Source of the DNA: Prevotella sp. E13-27
Lineage (GTDB): Bacteria > Bacteroidota > Bacteroidia > Bacteroidales > Bacteroidaceae
Length of the DNA stretch: 64,000 bases
Assembly (NCBI RefSeq): GCF_023217965.1
Contig: NZ_JALPSC010000001.1
Span: 1,798,001-1,862,000, forward strand
Reading direction: 5' to 3'
Positions 49,485 to 56,007 of the stretch are shown one piece after another. The notes under the pieces were generated by a model. That model saw nothing but the letters and a program-made list of their open reading frames with translations, was not told the origin of the DNA and did not search any database. Position 1 is the first letter of the stretch; every line of letters starts with the position of its first letter. The position numbers and the translations under genes were made by a program.

Positions 49485-50735
49485 ATGAAAGCTAATTTAA
49501 TAGAACAGGCTTATGCCGTAGCGAAAGAGCGCTATGCAGCCATTGGTGTTGACACCGACGCAGTACTTGACCAGCTCCAGAAGCAGCAGATTTCTCTGCA
49601 CTGCTGGCAGACCGACGACGTCGTTGGTTTCGAGCGCAACGATGCCCTCTCTGGCGGTATCCAGACTACAGGTAACTATCCTGGTCGTGCACGTAACATC
49701 GACGAGGTGCGCAAGGACATCGAGTTTGTGAAGACGCTCATCGCAGGTAACCATCGTCTGAATCTCCACGAGATCTACGGTGACTTCGGAGGACAGTTCG
49801 TTGACCGCGACCAGGTGGAAGTAAAGCACTTCCAGAGCTGGATTGACTGGGCCAAGGAGAACAACATGAAGCTCGACTTCAACTCCACCTCGTTCTCACA
49901 CCCCAAGAGCGGTGACCTCACCCTTTCTAACCCCGACAAGAGCATCCGCGACTTCTGGATTGAGCACACCAAGCGCTGCCGCCGCATCGCCGACGCCATG
50001 GGTAAGGCACAGAACGACCCATGTATCATGAATATCTGGGTGCACGACGGTTCAAAGGATATGCCTGTTCAGCGCAAGAAGTATCGTGAGATACTCGCTG
50101 CTTCTCTCGATGAGATTATGGAGGAGAAGCTCGATGGCGTGAAGAACTGCTTCGAGGCTAAGCTGTTCGGCATCGGTCTGGAGAGCTATACCGTTGGTTC
50201 ACACGACTTCTACACAGCTTACTGCGCTACACGTAAGCAGATGTACACCCTCGACACCGGCCACTACGAGCAGACAGAGAACGTCAGCGACTTCGTTTCT
50301 ACACTGCTGATGTATGTCCCTGAGCTTATGCTCCATGTCTCTCGTCCTGTTCGTTGGGACTCTGACCACGTAACCATCATGAATGACCAGACCCTCGATC
50401 TCTTCAAGGAGCTTGTTCGTTGCGATGCCCTTGACCGTGCTCACGTAGGTCTCGACTACTTCGATGCTTCTATCAACCGCATCGGTGCATACCTCGTTGG
50501 TACACGTGCCACACAGAAGTGCATCCTTCAGGCACTCCTCGAGCCAAAGGCAAAGCTTCGTGAGTATGAGAACAATGGTCAGTACTTCGAGCGTCTCGCT
50601 CTCATGGAAGAGGCTAAGTCTATGCCATTCGGCGCTGTGTTCGACTACTTCAACCTGAAGAACAACGTACCTGTTGGTGAGGAGTACATCCAGTGCATTC
50701 AGCAGTACGAGAAGGACGTAACATCAAAGCGCTAA
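49485..50735 (+). CDS. rhaA: L-rhamnose isomerase
   Basis: RhaA interconverts L-rhamnose and L-rhamnulose. The 416-residue protein has the family segments ISLHCWQTDDVVGFE, LNLHEIYGDFGGQFVDRDQ, NIWVHDGSKDMP, and the metal-binding YTLDTGHYEQTEN and HVSRPVRWDSDHV. Codon use is highly biased, pointing to strong expression. It forms an operon with rhaB and ends at a strong terminator. Confidence 0.97.
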   Translation: MKANLIEQAYAVAKERYAAIGVDTDAVLDQLQKQQISLHCWQTDDVVGFERNDALSGGIQTTGNYPGRARNIDEVRKDIEFVKTLIAGNHRLNLHEIYGDFGGQFVDRDQVEVKHFQSWIDWAKENNMKLDFNSTSFSHPKSGDLTLSNPDKSIRDFWIEHTKRCRRIADAMGKAQNDPCIMNIWVHDGSKDMPVQRKKYREILAASLDEIMEEKLDGVKNCFEAKLFGIGLESYTVGSHDFYTAYCATRKQMYTLDTGHYEQTENVSDFVSTLLMYVPELMLHVSRPVRWDSDHVTIMNDQTLDLFKELVRCDALDRAHVGLDYFDASINRIGAYLVGTRATQKCILQALLEPKAKLREYENNGQYFERLALMEEAKSMPFGAVFDYFNLKNNVPVGEEYIQCIQQYEKDVTSKR

Positions 50736-50760
50736 TCTCACGTCCTTTGATAAATCATTT

Positions 50761-50802
50761 TGCGGCTGTTAGGCATCATGCTTAACAGCCGCAAGTCCTT
50801 TT
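50761..50802 (+). terminator. Intrinsic terminator after rhaA
   Basis: TGCGGCTGTTA (50761-50771) pairs with TAACAGCCGCA (50783-50793), extended by GCAT/ATGC in the loop, then AGTCCTTTTTT. Confidence 0.93.
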
Positions 50803-50823
50803 TTATTATAATATCATAAAACC

Positions 50824-50878
50824 AATCGTTAGTGGCAAAGCGTCAGCCTCTCAGGCTGTCATTTTATCACTAACGATT
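50824..50878. repeat. Nested palindromic element
   Basis: AATCGTTAGTG (50824-50834) pairs with CACTAACGATT (50868-50878); inside, CAGCCT (50844-50849) pairs with AGGCTG (50853-50858) around CTC. There is no T-tract, so it is not a simple terminator. It is part of a 511-base gap (50736-51246) that carries no recognisable gene. Confidence 0.75.
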
Positions 50879-50896
50879 ATTTTTCTGCGTTTTTTC

Positions 50897-50927
50897 TTGC
50901 ATTTGCCTCTTTCGTTTAGTATCTTTG
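50897..50927 (+). promoter_or_regulatory. Orphan promoter in the rhaA/aldo-keto reductase gap
   Basis: TTG (50897-50899), 20 bases, then TATCTTTG (50920-50927). It faces the big inverted repeat at 50990-51104 and no protein gene; ORFs of 10 and 11 codons follow (second one 50974-51009). Confidence 0.6.
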
Positions 50928-50989
50928 CCAACTAAAAATGATTGTACAGATGAATCTACAAAAAAAATAAGAGATGGATGCTAAAAAAA

Positions 50990-51104
50990 CAGTGACGGTG
51001 ACAGCGTGACAGCACGTTTCCTGAAACTATACGCGTACCGCGCGCGTATACGCAGTACGCATAATACTTTTTAAAATTCTGCTGTCACGCTGTCACTGTC
51101 ACTG
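50990..51104. repeat. 115-bp foldback element with 25-bp terminal inverted repeats
   Basis: The outer arms 50990-51014 and 51080-51104 match as inverted repeats at 24 of 25 positions; each contains tandem GTGACAGC-like units. The 65-base centre has a second hairpin (TATACGCG, 51028-51035, with CGCGTATA, 51043-51050) and an alternating CG-rich core. It may be a small non-autonomous mobile element or a structured RNA driven by the promoter at 50897. Confidence 0.75.
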
Positions 51105-51142
51105 GTTAGAGGTTAGAGTTAAGAGGTAAGAAGTCCTTTGCA

Positions 51143-51230
51143 AGTAAAGTTTAACATCTCTCTGAGTAAAGTTAAACTTCTCTTTGAGCAAAGTTAAACT
51201 TCTCTTCGAGTAAAGTTAAACTTTTGTGTA
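51143..51230. repeat. Four-copy tandem array, 22-bp period
   Basis: Copies at 51143-51164, 51165-51186, 51187-51208 and 51209-51230. Each includes an odd palindrome AAGTTAAACTT (copy 1 has the variant AAGTTTAAC), with CTTTGAGCAAAG-like palindromes between copies. It sits between two convergent transcription units. The sequence differs from the array at 22546, but the period and design are the same. Confidence 0.85.
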
Positions 51231-51246
51231 GAAGAATATTTCCTCA

Positions 51247-52599
51247 TTATTTCTTTCTTAGTGTTTCCACTATGCGTGCCATCTGGTCTGGAATGCGTAT
51301 CTGCTGTGGGCATTTAGACAGGCATACCTCACAGTCTTGACAGCGCGAAGCCCATGTCTTCTCGTCGGGTAGGGCGGCACGATAGCCTTCGGTGAACTGC
51401 TGCTTGCGTGAGGAATAGTCGCTGCTGCCGGCATCAGGTAATGGGAGAACGTGCTCGTTGACAGCCTGATTGTAGTAGGCGAAGTTACCAGGAATGTCAA
51501 CACCATAGGGACAAGGCATGCAGTAGGCGCAGGTGGTGCACGGAATGGTGGGGAAGCCTGCCATCTGGTCGGCAATCTCGGCAAGCAGTTTGTTCTCGCT
51601 CTCTGAGCATGGGACAAGTGGCGAGAATGTCTTTACGTTATCTTCGAGATGTTCCATCAGGTTCATGCCGCTTAGGGTGGTGAGCACGTTGTCGTAGCTG
51701 CCTACCCAACGGAAAGCCCAGCGTGCAGTGCTGTCGTCAGGATGTACGGCTTTCAGTTTCTCTGTCAGCTCGGGTGCCATGCGCCCGAAGGCTCCACCAC
51801 GCAGAGGTTCCATGATGACGCATTGCACTCCAGCCTTCTCACATTTGTTGTATAGATATTCCGCGTCGGCATCATGACGGCGTCCCTGTCGCAGTGAGGC
51901 ATGGCGCCAGTCGAGGAAGTTCATCTGAATCTGTACGAAGTCCCAGTGGTATTCGTCCTGGCGGTCGAGGAGGTAGTCGAAGTCACCCACATTGCCATGA
52001 TAAGAGAATCCGAGGTGCTTGATGCGTCCTGCCTCGCGTTCTTTCAGAAGGAAGTCAAGCACTCCGTTGTCGAGGAAACGTCCTTTGAGCGTCTCCATGC
52101 CTCCGCCGATGCTGTGAAGCAGATAGTAGTCGATATAGTCAACCTTCAGTCGCTCAAACGAACGTTCATACATGCGCTTTGAGGCGTCAAAGCTCCATGA
52201 GCGGTTGTTCTGGTTCGACATCTTTGTCGCTACATAGAACTTCTCTCTGGGATGTCGCGCGAGAGCATTACCAGTAAGCACTTCCGATTGGCCACCCATG
52301 TACATGGGGGCTGTGTCGAAATAGTTTACTCCGTGCTCTATGGCATAGTCCACCAAGGTGTTCACTTGCTCCTGATCGTTTGGCAGTCGCATCATGCCGA
52401 AGCCTAAAAGCGAGATGAGCTCGCCAGAGCCGTTCTGCACACGATAGGTCATGGCTTTCTCGTCAGTATCCTTGTCCTTCTGCTTCTTGTCTATAGCCAG
52501 AGCGTAGAGTGGGTTCATTGCAAGCATTGCTATTGCTGAGCCGGCACCAATGCCAAGTTGTCTGAGAAATTCGCGGCGGCTAATGTCTTTTTCCTCCAT
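51247..52599 (-). CDS. Tat-exported aldo/keto reductase with two 4Fe-4S sites
   Basis: A 450-residue protein. The N terminus DISRREFLRQLGIGAGSAIAM is a twin-arginine signal, shown here in part. The aldo/keto reductase barrel follows, with GLGMMRLP-like FGMMRLPND, FDTAPMYMG, YYLLHSIGG and GFSYHGN. The last 100 residues bind iron-sulfur clusters (CTTCAYCMPCPYG and CQDCEVCLSKCPQ). Such fused, exported reductases are common in Bacteroidetes but their substrates are unknown. It is convergent with rhaA. A TATTTTTG box at 52651-52644 could be its promoter. A lactaldehyde role beside the rhamnose genes is possible but export argues against it. Confidence 0.9.
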   Translation of the reverse strand: MEEKDISRREFLRQLGIGAGSAIAMLAMNPLYALAIDKKQKDKDTDEKAMTYRVQNGSGELISLLGFGMMRLPNDQEQVNTLVDYAIEHGVNYFDTAPMYMGGQSEVLTGNALARHPREKFYVATKMSNQNNRSWSFDASKRMYERSFERLKVDYIDYYLLHSIGGGMETLKGRFLDNGVLDFLLKEREAGRIKHLGFSYHGNVGDFDYLLDRQDEYHWDFVQIQMNFLDWRHASLRQGRRHDADAEYLYNKCEKAGVQCVIMEPLRGGAFGRMAPELTEKLKAVHPDDSTARWAFRWVGSYDNVLTTLSGMNLMEHLEDNVKTFSPLVPCSESENKLLAEIADQMAGFPTIPCTTCAYCMPCPYGVDIPGNFAYYNQAVNEHVLPLPDAGSSDYSSRKQQFTEGYRAALPDEKTWASRCQDCEVCLSKCPQQIRIPDQMARIVETLRKK

Positions 52600-52643
52600 A
52601 GTCAGTTTAGTATTTGTTCGTTGTTTGATGAGGTTAGGTGTTG

Positions 52644-52651
52644 CAAAAATA
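52644..52651 (-). promoter_or_regulatory. Candidate -7 box of the aldo/keto reductase gene
   Basis: The minus strand reads TATTTTTG, 44 bases upstream of the ATG. Confidence 0.5.
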
Positions 52652-52745
52652 CATAAAATTTTAATAAACCGTACAATCGTAGAGCGAAATTTTGCGCTTT
52701 CGAAAATTATTTTGTACGATTACTAAAAGTTTTTTTGCCATATTA

Positions 52746-52776
52746 TTTGGTCTTATTCTGAAAAAGCGTACCTTTG
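52746..52776 (+). promoter_or_regulatory. Promoter of the GT2 gene, overlapping its Shine-Dalgarno-like sequence
   Basis: TTTG (52746-52749), 19 bases, TACCTTTG (52769-52776). Transcription should start near 52780, so GGAGG at 52776-52780 would be mostly outside the message and the leader only about nine bases. Confidence 0.65.
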
Positions 52777-52788
52777 GAGGCAAAACTT

Positions 52789-53802
52789 ATGATACAACTA
52801 AGCATTATTGTTCCCGTCTACAACGTAGAGCCTTACATCCGGGCCTGCATGGAGAGCATCTTCATGCAAGGCTTAGACGAGACATGCTTTGAAGTCATCA
52901 TAGTCAACGACGGAAGTACGGATTGTAGTATGGAGGTCATTCAGGACATCATCAGTCAGCACGCCAATATTACGGTGATCAATCAAGAAAACCTTAGCCT
53001 CTCAGTAGCCCGCAATAAAGGTATTGCCATTGCCAAAGGGGAGTACATTCTGATGCCGGACTCCGATGACTTACTCATTGAGAACAGCCTCAAGCCATTG
53101 CTGGAGAAGGCGCTGGAAACCAAAGTAGACCTTGTTGTTGCCGACTTTCTTGAAATTGAAGACAAAGATATGTCTAAGTTCACCGGAGTCGTTCAAAAAG
53201 AGTTTTCCGTACAAGAGAAAACAGGCCAACTACTCTTTTTAGAAGACCTGAATCCATGGCAATGCTATATATGGCGAACACTTTTCAGAAGAGAATTTCT
53301 CCATGATAATCACATTAGGTTTATCAGTGGTATCAACCTTCAAGATGTTCCTTTTACGCACAAATGTTATTTAAATGCTCAGAGATGCCTAAGAACAACA
53401 TGGTTGCTTAATATCTATAGGAAGAACCGTCCAGGAGCGGCGACAACATTTTTCAATGTTGAAAAATCGAGAAGCTATTCTATAGCAATGGATGCCACAT
53501 GGAATTTAAGGATGATTATGGGGCTTTCTCCCGATGTACTATATAAATTAGAAGAAGACGTATATATGACTTTTACTGCGATGGTATATCATACTATATA
53601 TATGCTGAAAAAAAGAGGAGACAGACACAAAGTTTTTGACATTTTGAAGTTTGAGGCTCCCCAACTGGATTTCACCCATGGAACCAAACAAAAGGTGACA
53701 TCCTTCATGATTCGGCATCTGCCATATCTCTATATTGATCTCTTTTATTTATACGTTCAACTCGTATATAGAAAAGTATGGAAAATATGGGCTCGCCAGT
53801 AA
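52789..53802 (+). CDS. Glycosyltransferase family 2
   Basis: About 337 residues, cytoplasmic GT-A fold. It begins MIQLSIIVPVYNVEPYI, followed by IIVNDGSTDCS and the metal-binding MPDSDDLLIENS (DxD, about 90-100). The C-terminal part is basic and aromatic and may contact the membrane (HLPYLYIDLFYLYVQLVYRK). The closest pattern is that of bacterial capsule or O-antigen transferases. I use the ATG at 52789; a TTG 15 bases upstream lies in the promoter. The gene is isolated, more AT-rich than its neighbours and not in a polysaccharide cluster, so it may be acquired. Confidence 0.9.
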   Translation: MIQLSIIVPVYNVEPYIRACMESIFMQGLDETCFEVIIVNDGSTDCSMEVIQDIISQHANITVINQENLSLSVARNKGIAIAKGEYILMPDSDDLLIENSLKPLLEKALETKVDLVVADFLEIEDKDMSKFTGVVQKEFSVQEKTGQLLFLEDLNPWQCYIWRTLFRREFLHDNHIRFISGINLQDVPFTHKCYLNAQRCLRTTWLLNIYRKNRPGAATTFFNVEKSRSYSIAMDATWNLRMIMGLSPDVLYKLEEDVYMTFTAMVYHTIYMLKKRGDRHKVFDILKFEAPQLDFTHGTKQKVTSFMIRHLPYLYIDLFYLYVQLVYRKVWKIWARQ

Positions 53803-53936
53803 ATCCCCCTCAAAATTTCTCAGATTTGCATAAACCTCATTTATCGGATTTCCCCGTTTTTCCTCTGATTGCCTTTATTTATGGGCTTTCTTGCGTTAAT
53901 CTTCCGAAAATGCTTTTCTATTTCAGCATTATATAG

Positions 53937-53944
53937 TATATTTG
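53937..53944 (+). promoter_or_regulatory. Candidate -7 box of the DUF2147 gene
   Basis: TATATTTG, with a leader of about 25 bases. Confidence 0.5.
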
Positions 53945-53972
53945 CAACGATTTTTATTAGAAATAGGTAAAA

Positions 53973-54371
53973 ATGAAAAGACTTTTTCTTATCATGGTGC
54001 TCGCCCTCATGACTGGGCTGGCACAGGCACAAAACATTTTGGGTAAGTGGATTACTGAGGCCGGTGATGCACAAGTCGAGATCTATCGTCAGGGCGATAA
54101 GTTCAACGGTAAGATTGTGTGGCTGGCTCAAGGACCTGAGACAACTGACAAGCATAATCCCGACGCAAAGCTTAAGAGTCGTAAGCTGATGGGTGTCAAC
54201 ATCCTGTCGAACCTCGCAAAGAAAGGTGACAAATGGGAGGATGGTAGCATATACAATCCCAAGAATGGCAAGAGCTACAAGTGTAAGATGTGGATGGAGA
54301 AGGATAAGCTGAAGGTGAGAGGCTATCTGGGTCCGTTCTATGAGACACAGACGTGGACGAGAAAACAATAA
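53973..54371 (+). CDS. Secreted DUF2147 protein
   Basis: A 132-residue exported protein. The signal peptide FLIMVLALMTGLAQAQ is followed by the DUF2147 pattern NILGKWITEAGDAQVEIYRQ, FNGKIVWL, a mid-region VNILSNLAKKGDKWEDGSIYNPKNGKSY, given in pieces, and LKVRGYLGPFYETQTW. This is a small beta-barrel family of unknown role. It lies directly upstream of the first foldback repeat. Confidence 0.88.
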   Translation: MKRLFLIMVLALMTGLAQAQNILGKWITEAGDAQVEIYRQGDKFNGKIVWLAQGPETTDKHNPDAKLKSRKLMGVNILSNLAKKGDKWEDGSIYNPKNGKSYKCKMWMEKDKLKVRGYLGPFYETQTWTRKQ

Positions 54372-54374
54372 AAT

Positions 54375-54619
54375 ATAATACAACTTTCGCATGTATATAA
54401 CGACCACGAATTTCACGAATTTCACGAATATTTCTATGCAGAACGACTTGAAAACTATGCACCGTAGATGCAACGAATTAAACGAATTGGCTGGCTCAGC
54501 AAGGAATCGCTGGCGATTCCTATTCGTGTGATTTGTTATAAATTCGGTTATTGTGTGCAGCAATAAATTCGTTCAATTCGTGTAATTCGTGGTTAAAAAA
54601 CAATTTGAGAAACTTGAAT
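54375..54619. repeat. Foldback repeat copy A (245 bp), upstream of rhaT
   Basis: Nearly identical to 55749-55984. Imperfect terminal inverted repeats CCACGAATT...AATTCGTGG span 54404-54592. A central hairpin AGGAATCGC-TG-GCGATTCCT lies at 54502-54521. This copy has an extra TTTCACGAA unit (nine bases). It fills most of the 288-base gap before rhaT and no ORF in it looks real. Confidence 0.9.
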
Positions 54620-54659
54620 AAATATAAAACATTAAACAACTAATTGTAATACTAAAACA

Positions 54660-55694
54660 ATGGAAATCGTTATCGGACTATTGATTATCGCTGTTGGCGC
54701 GTTCTGCCAAAGTTCATGTTATGTACCTATTAATAAGATCAAAGACTGGTCGTGGGAAAGCTACTGGATCGTTCAGGGCGTGTTCGCATGGTTGGTGCTG
54801 CCGTTCCTAGGCGCACTTTTGGCTGTGCCGGAAGGACAGTCGCTGCTCGGACTCTTTGCTTCAGCACCATCATTCAACGTATGGATGACCATTCTCTTTG
54901 GTGTGCTTTGGGGCGTTGGCGGACTGACGTTTGGTCTGTCTATGCGCTACCTGGGTGTAGCTCTTGGACAGAGCATCGCCCTTGGCACATGTGCCGGACT
55001 GGGTACCATCATGGGACCAGTGCTGCTTAACATTTTCTTCCCTGAGCTGAATGCACTTGACTCTCTGACCTTCTCAGTGATTCTGGGCGTGGTGGTGACA
55101 CTGCTTGGCATCGCCATCATCGGTGTGGCTGGCTCTATGAAGTCAGCTGCGCTGTCAGAAGAAGAAAAAAAGGCTGCAGTGAAAGACTTCAATTTCCCCA
55201 AGGGCCTGGCCATCGCATTGCTGGCTGGCTTTATGAGCGGTTGCTTCAATGTAGGTCTGGAGTTTGGCAAGGACATTAACTTTGGCGAACTGACCGACCC
55301 GATGTTCCGCACTCTGCCAGCCACTCTGCTCGTCACCTTCGGCGGTTTTATAACCAACATGATTTACTGCTTCTATCAGAACCAGGTGAACAAAACTTGG
55401 GGTGACTATAAAAAGACTGGCGTATGGGCAAACAACCTGCTGTTCTGTCTGCTAGCAGGCGCACTGTGGTACTCACAGTTCTTTGGACTGTCTTTGGGCA
55501 AAGGCTTCCTAACAGAATCTCCCACAATGCTGACGCTCTCGTTCTGCATCCTCATGGCACTCAACGTGACTTTCTCAAACGTGTGGGGCATCATACTCAA
55601 AGAGTGGAAGGGCTGTTCGCAGAAAACCATTGCTGTACTCGTCTGTGGCATCGTGGTTCTGGTCATCTCATGCTTCCTACCGCAGCTGATTTAG
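54660..55694 (+). CDS. rhaT: L-rhamnose/proton symporter
   Basis: RhaT imports L-rhamnose across the inner membrane with protons. The 344-residue protein has about ten membrane segments and the family-specific N terminus GAFCQSSCYVPINKIKDWSWESYW, plus GGLTFGLSMRYLGVALGQS, GFMSGCFNVGLEFGK and FSNVWGIILKEWKG. It supplies substrate to RhaA and RhaB, encoded 4 kb upstream, but is separated from them by other genes and lies between two copies of a foldback repeat. Confidence 0.95.
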   Translation: MEIVIGLLIIAVGAFCQSSCYVPINKIKDWSWESYWIVQGVFAWLVLPFLGALLAVPEGQSLLGLFASAPSFNVWMTILFGVLWGVGGLTFGLSMRYLGVALGQSIALGTCAGLGTIMGPVLLNIFFPELNALDSLTFSVILGVVVTLLGIAIIGVAGSMKSAALSEEEKKAAVKDFNFPKGLAIALLAGFMSGCFNVGLEFGKDINFGELTDPMFRTLPATLLVTFGGFITNMIYCFYQNQVNKTWGDYKKTGVWANNLLFCLLAGALWYSQFFGLSLGKGFLTESPTMLTLSFCILMALNVTFSNVWGIILKEWKGCSQKTIAVLVCGIVVLVISCFLPQLI

Positions 55695-55740
55695 AGGTGA
55701 TTTCTCACTTCTCACCTCTCACCTCTAACAACTAACCTCT
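55692..55740. repeat. GAGAGGT-type repeat after rhaT
   Basis: Degenerate TCTCACCTCTCACCTC units follow the rhaT stop and lead into foldback copy B. Confidence 0.75.
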
Positions 55741-55748
55741 ATTATTAA

Positions 55749-55984
55749 ATAATACAACTTTCGCATGTATATAACGACCACGAATTTCACGAATATTTCT
55801 ATGCAGAACGACTTGAAAACTATGCATCGTAGATGCAACGAATTAAACGAATTGGCTGGCTCAGCAAGGAATCGCCAGCGATTCCTATTCGTGTGATTTG
55901 TTATAAATTCGGTTATTGTGTGCAGCAATAAATTCGTTCAATTCGTGTAATTCGTGGTTAAAAAACAATTTGAGAAACTTGAAT
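55749..55984. repeat. Foldback repeat copy B (236 bp), upstream of the AAA gene
   Basis: Matches copy A except for a few bases and the missing nine-base unit. The central hairpin reads AGGAATCGC-CA-GCGATTCCT (55867-55886), which is exactly the reverse complement of the same 20 bases in copy A. The copy lies 24 bases before the ATG of the AAA gene and fills the 313-base gap. Confidence 0.9.
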
Positions 55985-56007
55985 TAAATAATTAAAAACC
56001 GGAAACT

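Noticed and set aside
50934..51009. Two tiny frames of 10 and 11 codons after the orphan promoter
   Set aside because: Too short and without ribosome sites; the second ends inside the inverted-repeat arm, so RNA structure explains the region better.
53841..54563. 240-codon minus-strand frame over the DUF2147 gene and foldback copy A
   Set aside because: It spans a repeat whose second copy yields a different open length; no protein family is visible.
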